From contig LEKQ01000007.1 in the NCBI GenBank assembly GCA_001443005.1, forward strand, positions 1-64,000: a stretch of 64,000 nucleotides of DNA, in the 5' to 3' direction. The position numbers and the translations under genes were made by a program. Shown here one piece after another: positions 26,302 through 35,660 of this stretch (position 1 is the stretch's first letter; the number at the start of each line of letters is the position of its first letter). The stretch comes from a bacterium GBS-1. GTDB lineage: Bacteria > Synergistota > GBS-1. The notes beneath the pieces were generated by a model. The model ran no database searches. It was not told the origin of the DNA and saw only the letters and a list, made by a program, of their open reading frames with translations.

Positions 26302-26998
26302 GGTTATCGATCTTCACTTAAGCTACGGTAAGATAAGGGCCCTTAGAGGGATTTCGCTGAGGGTTGAGGAGGGCGAGCTGGTTACGGTAATAGGGGCTAA
26401 TGGAGCAGGCAAAACGAGCATCCTTCGCTCCATAATGGGGTTGGAGAGAGTAGAGAGTGGTGATATATACTTTGATGGGGTCAGGATAAATAAACTTGAG
26501 CCCTATTTGAGGGCTCGAAGCGGCATTAGGATGGTTCCGGAAGGGGCTCGTGTCTTTCCTGATCTGACGGTTGAGGAAAACCTGAGGGTGGGTGCTTTCC
26601 CTGTCAAGGATAGGAAGGAGCTTGTGGAGAGGATGAGCTGGATTTTCGAGATATTTCCGGTTCTTAAAGAAAGAAAAGATCAGCTTGCTGGAACGATGAG
26701 CGGCGGAGAGAGGCAGATGCTTTCCTTAGGAAGGGCATTGATGTCTAAGCCGAGGCTTCTCATGATAGATGAGGCCTCCTTGGGGCTGATGCCTATCTTG
26801 GTCGATAAGATCTACGAAGCCATAAGGGAGCTTAAGAGGAGAGGTGTGACTATACTTCTTGTGGAACAGAACGCTCGTCAGGCTTTAAAGGTTGCGGATA
26901 GAGGTTATGTTCTTGAGACCGGGAGGGTAGTCCTTGAGGGAAGCGTTAAGGATCTACTTGAGAGTCCTCTGGTTAAGCGAGCTTATCTTGGTGGGTGA
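26288..26998 (+). CDS. livF: Branched-chain amino acid ABC transporter ATPase LivF
   Basis: A 236-residue ATPase opening LLEVIDLHLSYGKIRALRG. It has Walker A GANGAGKTS, an intact signature MSGGERQML, Walker B LLMIDEASLG and the H-loop LLVEQNARQAL. The start is chosen at TTG 26288 because LivF proteins begin at this point; GTG codons at 26273 and 26279 are in frame. Because the partner LivG has an altered signature, LivF may carry the active composite site. Confidence 0.92.
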   Translation: MALLEVIDLHLSYGKIRALRGISLRVEEGELVTVIGANGAGKTSILRSIMGLERVESGDIYFDGVRINKLEPYLRARSGIRMVPEGARVFPDLTVEENLRVGAFPVKDRKELVERMSWIFEIFPVLKERKDQLAGTMSGGERQMLSLGRALMSKPRLLMIDEASLGLMPILVDKIYEAIRELKRRGVTILLVEQNARQALKVADRGYVLETGRVVLEGSVKDLLESPLVKRAYLGG

Positions 26999-27044
26999 GA
27001 TCGCTCCCTTGAGGGGGGCATAAAGCAAGGGGAGGTGGGTATTC

Positions 27045-28184
27045 ATGAAGAAGCTTTTTCTATTAGCGCTTTTGCTTTTGTGTGTGGGAGGAGTGGCGTT
27101 AGCTCAGGATACGGTTAAGATAGGTTTCTTCGCTCCCTTAACTGGTCCTGCTGCAGCTGATGGCGCAAGTGCTCTTAACTCAGCTCAACTTGCCGTGGAG
27201 TACATTAACGAACGGGGTGGCGTTTTGGGTAAGAAGATCGAGCTTGTGGTTTATGACGATGGGCTTAAGCCCAGTGAAGCTGTCGCTATAGCTCGCAAGC
27301 TCATAGAAAAGGATAAGGTTGTAGCTGTAGTAAGCGGTTCTTACAGTGGTCCAACGAGGGCAGTTGCTCCGATATTCCAAGAGGCGGGTATTCCAATGGT
27401 TGCGGCCTATGCCATTCATCCAGACATAACTAAGGCTGGGGATTACATCTTCAGAAATGGATTTCTCGGCGAGGTTGAAGGAGCTGCGGCAGCTGAGGTA
27501 GTGGGAAGGCTTCTTAAGGCTAAGACAGCTTGTCTATTGACAGTTGACATCGATTACGGCAGGGCTCTTTCCGCGGGCTTTAAGAGCAGGGCTGAGAAGA
27601 TAGGCCTTAAGATACTGGATGAGAAGTTCTTCCCCATGGGAGAGAAAGACTTCACACCTTACCTTACGGAGCTTAAAAAGCACAATCCGGAAGCGATATT
27701 CATAAGTGGTTATTACTTCCACGGTTCCGCTGTAGTTCAGGCGCGCAATCTTGGTATCACATGTCACATCGTGGGAGAGGAAGGGTTTGACTCTCCCAAG
27801 TTCATAGAGATCGCTGGGAAGGCAGCGGAAGGAGTTATAATAACCACGAACTTCGATAGAGACGATCCAAGACCCCTGGTGAAGTGGTTTATTAGCAGGT
27901 ATAAGGAGAAGCATGGGATTGATCCCGATATGGTTGGAGCTTCCGCTTTCGATGGGGTCTATATATTAGCTGAGGCTATGAAGAGAGCTGGATCTTTAGA
28001 GCCAGCGAAGATAAGGGATGCGATAGCTTCACTTAGGGATTTTGATGTCTTGACGGGTAGAATAAAGGAGTTTACGAAGATAGGTGAGGTTGTGAAAGCA
28101 GTTCAGGTTCAGATAGTTAAAGATGGGGCTTTCCATCACTATGGGGTCATAGATGACCCTGAGATAATAGTTCCGAAGGAGTGA
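27045..28184 (+). CDS. ABC transporter substrate-binding protein, LivK/J-like
   Basis: A 379-residue periplasmic binding protein of the type I (ANF-receptor-like) fold. It has a clear signal peptide (MKKLFLLALLLLCVGGVALA, cut before QDT), then VKIGFFAPLTGPAA, GGVLGKKIELVVYDDG and VVSGSYSGPTRAVAPIF. It delivers a branched-chain or related amino acid to LivHMGF. Lying directly before hutU, it could instead serve histidine or another amino acid; the ligand cannot be read from sequence. Confidence 0.9.
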   Translation: MKKLFLLALLLLCVGGVALAQDTVKIGFFAPLTGPAAADGASALNSAQLAVEYINERGGVLGKKIELVVYDDGLKPSEAVAIARKLIEKDKVVAVVSGSYSGPTRAVAPIFQEAGIPMVAAYAIHPDITKAGDYIFRNGFLGEVEGAAAAEVVGRLLKAKTACLLTVDIDYGRALSAGFKSRAEKIGLKILDEKFFPMGEKDFTPYLTELKKHNPEAIFISGYYFHGSAVVQARNLGITCHIVGEEGFDSPKFIEIAGKAAEGVIITTNFDRDDPRPLVKWFISRYKEKHGIDPDMVGASAFDGVYILAEAMKRAGSLEPAKIRDAIASLRDFDVLTGRIKEFTKIGEVVKAVQVQIVKDGAFHHYGVIDDPEIIVPKE

Positions 28185-28205
28185 TCGCTTAAAGGAGTGG
28201 TTTTA

Positions 28206-29855
28206 ATGGGAAGAGTTGTTAAGGCTCCCAGGGGTAGGGAGCTGAGCTGTAAGGGGTGGGTTCAGGAAGCCGCCCTTAGAATGCTAATGAATAACTTGGA
28301 TCCTGAGGTTGCGGAGAAGCCCGATGAGCTCATCGTTTACGGTGGAACTGGTAAGGCTGCGAGAAACTGGGAGTGCTTCGATGCGATAGTCAGTTGCTTA
28401 AAGGAGCTTGAGAACGATGAAACCCTTTTGGTGCAGTCGGGCAAGCCTGTTGCTATATTTAAGACGCATCCTTGGGCTCCCAGAGTTTTGATAGCTAACG
28501 CTAACCTCGTTCCTAAGTGGGCTGATTGGGACTACTTTAGAGATCTTGAGGCTCGAGGGCTAATAATGTATGGCCAGATGACTGCGGGAAGCTGGATATA
28601 CATAGGGACGCAAGGGATACTTCAAGGGACCTATGAGACGCTGGCTGCTGTAGCTAATAGGCATTTCAACGGTACATTGAAGGGAAGGCTGGTTTTAACC
28701 GCTGGTTTAGGTGGCATGGGGGGAGCTCAGCCTCTTGCCATAACGATGAACGAGGGGGTCGGAATAATAGTTGAGGTAGATCGTCAGAGGATAAAGAGGA
28801 GGCTTGAAACAGGTTATCTCGATGTTATGGTTGAGAACTTAGATGAGGCTTTGAACATCGCGCTGAAAGCTAAGGACGAGGGAAGGGCGATCTCCATCGG
28901 GTTACTTGGTAATGCAGCTCAAGTTTTTCCGGAGTTCGTAAGGAGAGGTATCGTTCCCGATGTGGTTACCGATCAAACCTCGGCCCATGATGAGCTTGGC
29001 GGTTATGTTCCAGCTGGTATTCCTTACGAGGAGGCGCTTGAGCTCAGGAAGACTAACCCAGACAAATATAAGGAAATGGCCTTAGACTCCATAGCTAAGC
29101 ACGTTAGGGCCATGCTCGACCTTAAGAGGATGGGTGCGGTGGTTTTTGATTATGGCAATAACATAAGGACGCAGGCTTACAAGCGCGGGGTTAAGGATGC
29201 TTATGACTTTCCTGGCTTCGTCGTTGAGTACATAAGGCCGCTTTTCTGTGAGGGGCAAGGGCCCTTTAGATGGGTCGCTTTGTCTGGGGATCCCGAGGAT
29301 ATCTATAGGACGGATCAGGCTGTCATAGATACCTTCCCCGAGAAGAAACATCTGGTTAGATGGATACAGATGGCGCAAAAAAAGGTTAAGTTCCAGGGAC
29401 TTCCTGCGAGGATATGCTGGCTTGGCTATGGAGAGAGGGATAGGATGGGGCTTATCTTCAACGATCTTGTCAGGAAAGGAGAGATTAAAGCTCCTATAGT
29501 TATAGGGAGAGACCATCTTGATACAGGTTCCGTTGCTTCACCCTATAGGGAGACGGAGGGTATGAAGGATGGTAGCGATGCTATTGCCGATTGGCCGATT
29601 CTTAACGCTCTCCTTAACACGGCAAGTGGAGCTAGCTGGGTATCCTTCCATCACGGTGGCGGGGTTGGCATAGGGTATTCGCTCCATGCAGGACAGGTCA
29701 CAGTTGTTGATGGGAGCGACGAGGCGGCTGAGAAGGCTAGGAGAGTCCTCAGGAATGATCCAGGTATAGGTGTTGTTAGACATGCTGATGCTGGGTATGA
29801 GAGGGCCATAGAGTGGGCTAAAAAGTATGGTATAAAGATTCCTATGCTGAGGTAA
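28206..29855 (+). CDS. hutU: Urocanate hydratase
   Basis: A 549-residue urocanase. It contains [29 protein letters not shown], the NAD-binding [14 protein letters not shown] and the catalytic cysteine segment [32 protein letters not shown] lies near the C-terminus. It hydrates urocanate to imidazolone propionate with tightly bound NAD+ acting as electrophile. ATG at 28206 is eight bases after AAAGGAG, better than the GTG at 28197. The gene is followed by a terminator-like hairpin before ftcD. Confidence 0.96.
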   Translation: MGRVVKAPRGRELSCKGWVQEAALRMLMNNLDPEVAEKPDELIVYGGTGKAARNWECFDAIVSCLKELENDETLLVQSGKPVAIFKTHPWAPRVLIANANLVPKWADWDYFRDLEARGLIMYGQMTAGSWIYIGTQGILQGTYETLAAVANRHFNGTLKGRLVLTAGLGGMGGAQPLAITMNEGVGIIVEVDRQRIKRRLETGYLDVMVENLDEALNIALKAKDEGRAISIGLLGNAAQVFPEFVRRGIVPDVVTDQTSAHDELGGYVPAGIPYEEALELRKTNPDKYKEMALDSIAKHVRAMLDLKRMGAVVFDYGNNIRTQAYKRGVKDAYDFPGFVVEYIRPLFCEGQGPFRWVALSGDPEDIYRTDQAVIDTFPEKKHLVRWIQMAQKKVKFQGLPARICWLGYGERDRMGLIFNDLVRKGEIKAPIVIGRDHLDTGSVASPYRETEGMKDGSDAIADWPILNALLNTASGASWVSFHHGGGVGIGYSLHAGQVTVVDGSDEAAEKARRVLRNDPGIGVVRHADAGYERAIEWAKKYGIKIPMLR

Positions 29856-29898
29856 GGGAAACTCCCTCACGAGAGCTTGAGGGTCTTGTAATTCAATG

Positions 29899-29931
29899 GT
29901 GGGACTCCTTAAGGAGTCCCACTAACTTTTT
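29899..29931 (+). terminator. Rho-independent-like terminator inside the hut cluster
   Basis: A perfect 24-base palindrome (29899-29922) is followed by TAACTTTTT. It lies 43 bases after hutU and just before the AGGAGGTGA ribosome site of ftcD. A small CCCTC/GAGGG stem precedes it. It should cut or attenuate read-through from hutU into ftcD-hutI-fchA, or be the target of regulated antitermination. Confidence 0.72.
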
Positions 29932-29946
29932 AGGAGGTGATTTCCA

Positions 29947-30861
29947 TTGTTGCCTAAGAAGCTGGTTGAATGTGTTCCTAACTACAGTGAGGGAAGAAGA
30001 GGGGAGATTATAGAGAAGATAGCGGATTGCTTCAGGGGAAGAAAGGGAGTTTGGCTTCTTGATGTTTCTTCTGACAAAGACCATAATAGGACGGTTATAA
30101 CAGCGGTGGGTGAACCGAGCGAGCTCTTCAACGCCGTATTTGAGTCCGTTAGGGTAGCATCGGAGCTCATAAATATGGAGGAGCATAGGGGAGAACACCC
30201 GAGGATAGGGGCGACCGACGTTATACCTTTCGTCCCCTTAAGGGGGGTTACCATGGAGGAGTGCGTTACTCTTGCGAGGGAGCTTGGCAAGAAAATCGCC
30301 GATGAGCTTGGCATACCTGTCTATCTATATGAGGAGGCAGCCTTGCGACCAGAAAGGCGCAAGCTCGAGGTTATAAGGAAAGGGCAATACGAAGGGTTGA
30401 AGGAGGAGATATCTAAGCCTGAGCGCCATCCAGATTACGGTCCTCCTAAGCTTCATCCTACAGCTGGAGCTACGGTAGTCGGGGCTAGGAAGCCTCTGAT
30501 AGCCTTTAACATTAACCTTGGAACGACTGATATTGATATAGCTAAAAAAATTGCTCAGTTCGTTAGAGCGTCAAGCGGCGGGCTCGCTTACGTTAAGGCC
30601 ATAGGAGTTGATCTTAAAGATAAGGGGTTGGTTCAAGTTTCCATGAACTTAACCGATTACACGAAGAACTCTATATACAGGGTCTTTGAGCTCGTGAAGA
30701 TGGAGGCAGAAAGATGGGGGGTCCCGATCGTTGAGAGCGAGATAATCGGTCTTCTTCCAGCGGAAGCTCTCTTCGACTCCATATCTTACTACCTTAAACT
30801 TCATAATTTCGATCCATCGAAACAGGTTATAGAGATGCGTCTGCTTGAGTTGGAGGAGTAG
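29947..30861 (+). CDS. ftcD: Glutamate formiminotransferase
   Basis: A 304-residue protein equal to the N-terminal (formiminotransferase) half of the animal bifunctional enzyme. It opens KLVECVPNYSEGR and has MEEHRGEHPRIGATDVIPF, which carries the catalytic histidine, LHPTAGATVVGARKPLIAFN and a C-terminal ESEIIGLLPAEAL. It moves the formimino group from formiminoglutamate to tetrahydrofolate, releasing glutamate. The partner cyclodeaminase is a separate gene, fchA, two genes on. The start is TTG at 29947. Confidence 0.94.
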   Translation: MLPKKLVECVPNYSEGRRGEIIEKIADCFRGRKGVWLLDVSSDKDHNRTVITAVGEPSELFNAVFESVRVASELINMEEHRGEHPRIGATDVIPFVPLRGVTMEECVTLARELGKKIADELGIPVYLYEEAALRPERRKLEVIRKGQYEGLKEEISKPERHPDYGPPKLHPTAGATVVGARKPLIAFNINLGTTDIDIAKKIAQFVRASSGGLAYVKAIGVDLKDKGLVQVSMNLTDYTKNSIYRVFELVKMEAERWGVPIVESEIIGLLPAEALFDSISYYLKLHNFDPSKQVIEMRLLELEE

Positions 30862-30863
30862 AT

Positions 30864-32129
30864 ATGCTGGATCTCTTGATCTATAACGCTTCGCAGGTTG
30901 TAACCGTTAGGGATGACGCTAAAGGACCCAAGGTTGCCTCTGAAATGTTGGATTTGGGGGTGATTGAGGGCGGAGCGATAGCTATAGAAGGGGGTAAAAT
31001 AGTTGACGTTGGGAAAAGCGACGAGCTTCTTGAAAGATATAAGGATGCTTATAAAAGAATAGATGCTTCGGGTTGTACAGTTCTCCCTGGTTTCGTAGAT
31101 GCCCATACCCATCTTCCCTTCGTAGGGACGAGGGAGGATGAGTTTTTGCTTCGCCTTAAGGGTGTCGAATATATTGAGATTCTTAAGGCTGGTGGAGGTA
31201 TACTCAACACGGTAAAAAAGGTTAGAGAAGCGACCAAGGATGAGCTTTTTAAGTCGACGAAAATCAACGCCTTAAAACTCCTTTCTTCAGGAGTTACCAC
31301 AGCAGAGGCTAAAAGCGGCTATGGACTGAATCTTGAGGATGAGATAAAGCAGCTTGAGGTGCTAAGGGAGTTAGCCTTAGAAGGTTCCTTGGAGATAGTT
31401 CCCACCTTCCTCGGCGCTCACGTCATTCCTCCGGAGTATAGATCTAATAGGAGAGCCTATATAGATCTCCTGAAGGAAGTTATCTTGCCTGAGGTGGCCA
31501 AAGGAAAGTTGGCCAAGTTCTGCGACGTTTTCTGTGATGAAGGAGCCTTTTCCCTGGAGGAGTCTAGGGAGATACTTCTTAGAGCTAAGGAGCTCGGCTT
31601 CGGACTTAGGATACATGCTGATGAGATTGCCCCTTTAGGTGGGGCTATTCTCGCATGTCAAGTTGGAGCTAAGAGCGCTGAACATCTAATAAGGGTGAGC
31701 GATGAAGGTATAAGGATGATGGCTGAGAAAAAGGTTTTCGCTGTTCTCCTTCCGGGAACATCCTTTTCCCTTAGGAAGCCCTATGCTCCGGCAAGGAAGA
31801 TAATATCCGCTGGGGTCCCAGTGGCTCTGGGAACCGACTTTAACCCCGGTAGCTGTTATTGTAGCTCTATGGAGATGGTCCTGCAGTTAGCTGTCCTGGG
31901 TATGGGTATGCTTCCGGAGGAAGCTATAGTTGCATCTACTCTGAACTCCGCTTATTCCCTTGATATTGGGGACAGGGTTGGAAGCATAGATGTGGGAAAG
32001 CAAGCGGATATTGTAATAATGAGCGTTCCCAAGTATTCCTTCCTTTTTTATGAGATAGGCAGGAGTCATGTCAGAAGCGTTATCAAGAGGGGGAGGGTTG
32101 TTTATGAGTTTGATAAACCTATCTGTTAA
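30864..32129 (+). CDS. hutI: Imidazolonepropionase
   Basis: A 421-residue amidohydrolase-superfamily enzyme. VDAHTHLPFVGTREDEF gives the metal-binding HxH, followed by KAGGGILNTVKKVREA, the metal histidine in RIHADEIAPLGGA, and the catalytic aspartate in LGTDFNPGSC. It hydrolyses imidazolone propionate to N-formimino-glutamate. It follows ftcD by two bases and overlaps fchA. Confidence 0.96.
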   Translation: MLDLLIYNASQVVTVRDDAKGPKVASEMLDLGVIEGGAIAIEGGKIVDVGKSDELLERYKDAYKRIDASGCTVLPGFVDAHTHLPFVGTREDEFLLRLKGVEYIEILKAGGGILNTVKKVREATKDELFKSTKINALKLLSSGVTTAEAKSGYGLNLEDEIKQLEVLRELALEGSLEIVPTFLGAHVIPPEYRSNRRAYIDLLKEVILPEVAKGKLAKFCDVFCDEGAFSLEESREILLRAKELGFGLRIHADEIAPLGGAILACQVGAKSAEHLIRVSDEGIRMMAEKKVFAVLLPGTSFSLRKPYAPARKIISAGVPVALGTDFNPGSCYCSSMEMVLQLAVLGMGMLPEEAIVASTLNSAYSLDIGDRVGSIDVGKQADIVIMSVPKYSFLFYEIGRSHVRSVIKRGRVVYEFDKPIC

Positions 32130-32724
32130 GGATTTCTTAAAGGAGCTTGCCTCATCCTCACCAGCGCCGGGTGGGGGAAGTTCTGCTGCTCTTGTAGGGG
32201 CAATGGGTTCCGCTTTGGCTTCCATGGTTTCCAATCTAACGCTTGGAAAGAAGGGATATGAGAGCGTTCAGGACGATGTTAAGGTTTTACTTGAGAGGGC
32301 AAGAACCCTTATGGAGAAGCTTCTTATGAAGGTTGATGAGGATTCCGAGGCCTTTAACTCCTTCATGAGCGCTCTTAAGCTTCCGAAAGGTAGCGGCGAG
32401 AGGGAAAAGGCTCTTGATGAGGCCTTAAGGAGGGCTACGCTATTGCCCCTTTCGGTTATGGAACTTTCCCTCGAGGTCTTAAAGCTCGCTGAAGAGCTTC
32501 TTGAGAAGGGGAATAAGAATGCTCTGAGTGATACGGCTGTTTCAGCAGTTTTAGCTTACGGGGCCATGGAGTCAGCTTACTTTAATGTTTTGATAAACTG
32601 TCTCTCTATCAAGGACTTGGTCTTTAAAGAAGCTTCGATTTCTAAAGCCAAGGGTTATCTTGAAACTGGTAAGCTAATTTACGAAAGGTTGAGAAATGAG
32701 GTGAAGGGGAGGCTTGAACGTTAA
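32104..32724 (+). CDS. fchA: Formimidoyltetrahydrofolate cyclodeaminase (FchA)
   Basis: A 206-residue helical protein with the signature SSSPAPGGGSSAALVGAMGSALASMVSNLTLGKK split across its N-terminal third, the cyclodeaminase nucleotide loop. It converts formimino-THF to methenyl-THF and ammonia, feeding C1 units to folate metabolism. The ATG at 32104 has GGGGAGGG upstream and matches the family start; a reading from 32068 is too long. It overlaps hutI by 26 bases and ends on the stop of the convergent dehydrogenase gene. Confidence 0.92.
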   Translation: MSLINLSVKDFLKELASSSPAPGGGSSAALVGAMGSALASMVSNLTLGKKGYESVQDDVKVLLERARTLMEKLLMKVDEDSEAFNSFMSALKLPKGSGEREKALDEALRRATLLPLSVMELSLEVLKLAEELLEKGNKNALSDTAVSAVLAYGAMESAYFNVLINCLSIKDLVFKEASISKAKGYLETGKLIYERLRNEVKGRLER

Positions 32725-33833
32725 CCTCCCCTTTCTATAATAACCTTTTCCTTTATCTTTAACCCTTTACTTCTTAACTCTCTGATCACCTTTTCATATG
32801 TCTCCTCATTCATCCCTAACATCTCAGGGGGAATAACGCCCTTTTCTCTTATCTCTCCGTAAGCTATCATCTTGGCTACAGTTACACAGGGGAATGCAGT
32901 TACCCTCGCCATGGAATGAGTCCAGCTTTCCTCATCGAATCTGTCGAACACCTCCCAGACTAGGTTCACCCTTTCCTCTTCTCTCTTTCCAGACATCTTA
33001 ACTATCATCACGGTTATATCTCTATCTCCCTTATCAGGGTTCAACTCCCATAGGGGGAAGAGAAGCTTAGCCGTAAACGCGCGATACTCTTCTTTAAACA
33101 AGCCCATCTCTCTTAGGGCTCTCATTATCATTGTGTGCCCAGGATATCTTAAGGTTTTTTCCTCCATATCCTTGGCTCTTATGGTAAATAGAAGGGATCT
33201 TAAACCATCGGTGTAAAAGGCCTCTAACCTCCCTATTGGCGGAATTTCTATCTCCTCTAATCCATCTAAGGCTTCAGCAATAACCTCTTTACCATTCTTG
33301 ACGATTCTCGCTGGCCTAGTATATTCCTCTAAGACGTCATAGGGAGAGAACACAGCTTTATAGAAGAAAGGCGGTTCTGGATTTTCAGGTAAGCCCCCAA
33401 CGAGTATCTTGGCCTCATTAATCTCTTCGAGCATGGAAGCTCCTCTCCCAACGAGCAGATTTGAAATCCCGGGAGCTATGCCCATATCGAATACCGCAGT
33501 TACGCCTCTTTCCTTAGCGAGCTCACCCAGATCTAAAAAGTTTTCTGGCATGAAGGATATATCACAGTAGTTCTTTCCCATGCTTAGTATGTTCTGAGCT
33601 ACATTAAAACCTATCGCTCCGGGGAGAGCCCCACAGACGATATCAGCATCCTTGGAAAGCTCCTTGAGGAGATCAGTATCTAAGGCTGAGCCTTTTATCT
33701 TTCTTAAATTCCCCTTAAGCTTGTTTAGGTTTTCCTCACTTGAGTCTAAGACGGTAACGCTAAACTCTTTGGACAGCTCTAAAGCGATCGTTTTTCCAAC
33801 CAACCCACACCCCAGTACTAAAGCCTTTTTCAT
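32721..33833 (-). CDS. Saccharopine dehydrogenase-like / lysine 6-dehydrogenase-like enzyme
   Basis: A 370-residue protein with an N-terminal Rossmann fold (MKKALVLGCGLVGKTIALEL), a saccharopine-dehydrogenase NADP domain (CGALPGAIGFNVAQ, DMGIAPGISNLL) and the C-terminal catalytic domain segment TLRYPGHTMIMRALREMGLF. The short length fits lysine 6-dehydrogenase or single-subunit relatives better than full saccharopine reductase. The ATG at 33833 has GGGAGGTG upstream. It would act on lysine or its semialdehyde; the lysine aminotransferase at 42710 produces the same class of product. Confidence 0.8.
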   Translation of the reverse strand: MKKALVLGCGLVGKTIALELSKEFSVTVLDSSEENLNKLKGNLRKIKGSALDTDLLKELSKDADIVCGALPGAIGFNVAQNILSMGKNYCDISFMPENFLDLGELAKERGVTAVFDMGIAPGISNLLVGRGASMLEEINEAKILVGGLPENPEPPFFYKAVFSPYDVLEEYTRPARIVKNGKEVIAEALDGLEEIEIPPIGRLEAFYTDGLRSLLFTIRAKDMEEKTLRYPGHTMIMRALREMGLFKEEYRAFTAKLLFPLWELNPDKGDRDITVMIVKMSGKREEERVNLVWEVFDRFDEESWTHSMARVTAFPCVTVAKMIAYGEIREKGVIPPEMLGMNEETYEKVIRELRSKGLKIKEKVIIERGG

Positions 33834-33857
33834 CCTTTCACCTCCCTTAATTAAGGT

Positions 33858-33893
33858 TATAATAAGTTCTTTTCCTGTGCAATATGTTATAAT
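33858..33893. promoter_or_regulatory. Divergent promoter region between dehydrogenase and M20 genes
   Basis: The plus strand has TGT followed by TATAAT at 33888-33893 (extended -10), facing the M20 gene. A second TATAAT lies at 33858-33863. On the minus strand TTGCAC is followed after about 15 bases by TATAAC, facing the dehydrogenase gene. A 12-base palindrome, CCTTAATTAAGG, lies at 33845-33856. Confidence 0.5.
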
Positions 33894-33928
33894 CTTTGAG
33901 GATATCATAGGAGGGGGTGTTGATTAAA

Positions 33929-35122
33929 ATGCGTGAGAAAATTAAGAAGCTTGTGGAAAGCTGTAAAGGAGAGCTGATCGAACTTAGGCGTCATTTTCAT
34001 GCTCATCCTGAACCTTCCTTTGAGGAGTATGAAACCACGAAGCTTATAGCTCAGAAGCTAAAGGAGTATGGGGTTGATGAGATAAAGGTGGGGTGTGGGG
34101 GTAAAGCATCTGGTGTGATCGCTACCATAAGGGGGCTATTCGATAGGCCGATGATAGCGTTGAGGGCGGATATAGATGCTTTAAAGATGAAAGAGGAAAA
34201 CCAATCTATACCCTATCGCTCTCAGAATGAGGGGGTTATGCATGCCTGCGGGCATGATGCCCATATAGCGGTTCTCCTGATAACTGCTAAGGTTTTAGCC
34301 CAGCTTAAGGGTGAGCTTCCAGGGAGTGTCAGGCTGATATTCCAACCTGCGGAGGAAACGGCCGCAGGGGCTAAGGAGATAATCAAGGCTGGAGGATTAG
34401 ACGGCGTTGACGCTATAGCGGGGCTTCACGTTTGGGCTTATCTTCCTTCTGGTGTTTTGGGCTTCAGAAAGGGGCCTTTCTTTGCAGCAGTTGATAGGAT
34501 AGAGATCAATGTGAAAGGAAAAGGAGGGCATGGTGCTGCACCCCAGTTTGCTGTTGATCCCATCGTGATGGCTTCAAACATAGTTTTGGCTCTTCAAACG
34601 ATCGTATCTAGGGAGGTTGATCCTATAGAACCTGCTGTTGTTTCTATATGCAAGATAGAAGGCGGAACCGCTTTTAACATAATACCTGAGGAGGTTAAGA
34701 TGGTTGGTACCATAAGGACCTTCTCCCCCCAAACCAGGGAGAGAGTGGTTAAGAGGGTTGAGGAGATATCGACTAACGTGGCTAAAGCCATGCGCGGTTC
34801 GGTTGAGTTCATAGACTACTATTCGACTCCAGCTTTGATAAACGATCCCAATTTCACAGAGTTTGCTGCAAGCGTAGCTAGGGATCTCTTTGGAGAGAGA
34901 AGCGTTGTTGAGGCTGATATCAACATGGGAGGAGAGGATTTTTCCCTTTACGTTGAAAAGGTTCCCGGCACCTTTTTCCTCTTAGGGACTGGAAATAAGG
35001 ATAAGGGGACCGATAAGGCCCATCACAATCCATACTTTGACGTCGATGATGATGCTCTTCCCATCGGCGTTGAGCTTTTCGCTAACATAGTTTTCGAGTT
35101 CTTGAGAGGAGGGAAAAGATGA
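33929..35122 (+). CDS. M20-family amidohydrolase (N-acyl-amino acid / hippurate-type)
   Basis: A 397-residue zinc peptidase-like enzyme. It has HFHAHPEPSFEEYET, the metal ligands in HACGHDAHIA, QPAEETAAGAKEII with the catalytic glutamates, GLHVW, and GGEDFSLY near the end. Members remove acyl groups from amino acids or split short peptides. Starts at TTG 33920 (best Shine-Dalgarno distance) or ATG 33929 (best match to relatives) are both possible. It is coupled by ATGA to the HIT gene. Confidence 0.9.
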   Translation: MREKIKKLVESCKGELIELRRHFHAHPEPSFEEYETTKLIAQKLKEYGVDEIKVGCGGKASGVIATIRGLFDRPMIALRADIDALKMKEENQSIPYRSQNEGVMHACGHDAHIAVLLITAKVLAQLKGELPGSVRLIFQPAEETAAGAKEIIKAGGLDGVDAIAGLHVWAYLPSGVLGFRKGPFFAAVDRIEINVKGKGGHGAAPQFAVDPIVMASNIVLALQTIVSREVDPIEPAVVSICKIEGGTAFNIIPEEVKMVGTIRTFSPQTRERVVKRVEEISTNVAKAMRGSVEFIDYYSTPALINDPNFTEFAASVARDLFGERSVVEADINMGGEDFSLYVEKVPGTFFLLGTGNKDKGTDKAHHNPYFDVDDDALPIGVELFANIVFEFLRGGKR

Positions 35123-35604
35123 ACTTTCTATTCGCTCCCTGGAGAATAGAGTATATTCGGGCTCCTAAGGTAGAGGGATGCTTTCTGTGTGATCTACCCA
35201 AGGAGAATAGGGATGATGACAATCTAATCCTTTATAAAGGTGGTAAGTGTTTCGTTATAATGAATAACTATCCCTACAATCCTGGGCATCTCATGGTTTC
35301 TCCTTATAGGCATGTTGGTGAGCTTGAGGAGCTCTCGGAGGAGGAGCTACTTGAGCTGATGCTTGTGGCTAAGAAGATGGTCCTGCTCCTTAAGAAAGTT
35401 ATGAAGCCAGATGGTTTTAACTTGGGCTTTAATCTAGGTAGAGTAGCGGGAGCGGGAGTCGAGGGGCACATTCATCTTCACATAGTTCCTCGCTGGAACG
35501 GTGATACTAACTTCATGCCTGTTATAGCTGATACTAAGGTTGTCCCTCAGGCGGTTAGGGATACCTATCAGGCTTTAAAAAGGGCCCTTTCGTCTTGTGA
35601 TTAG
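35119..35604 (+). CDS. HIT-family hydrolase (Ap4A phosphorylase-like)
   Basis: A 161-residue histidine-triad protein. The triad is HIHLHIVPRW, with nucleotide-binding ILYKGGKCFVIMNNYPYNPGHLMV earlier. An N-terminal CFLC pair suggests a zinc site seen in some members. These proteins split dinucleoside polyphosphates or nucleoside phosphoramidates. The start overlaps the M20 gene by ATGA. Confidence 0.9.
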   Translation: MNFLFAPWRIEYIRAPKVEGCFLCDLPKENRDDDNLILYKGGKCFVIMNNYPYNPGHLMVSPYRHVGELEELSEEELLELMLVAKKMVLLLKKVMKPDGFNLGFNLGRVAGAGVEGHIHLHIVPRWNGDTNFMPVIADTKVVPQAVRDTYQALKRALSSCD

Positions 35605-35623
35605 CGCTGGGCTGTGTTAGAAT
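35595..35623 (+). promoter_or_regulatory. yajC promoter
   Basis: TTGTGA (35595-35600) and TAGAAT (35618-35623) are separated by exactly 17 bases, overlapping the 3' end of the HIT gene and 38 bases before the yajC start. Confidence 0.6.
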
Positions 35624-35660
35624 AGAAACCGTAAATTTTCTTAAAAAGGAGGTTTTAAGA

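Noticed and set aside
27534-27914. 126-codon minus-strand frame opposite the Liv binding protein
   Set aside because: It is antisense to a strong gene, with random-looking composition.
29082-29516. 144-codon open frame on minus inside hutU
   Set aside because: It is antisense to the conserved catalytic part of urocanase and shows no recognisable domain or ribosome site.
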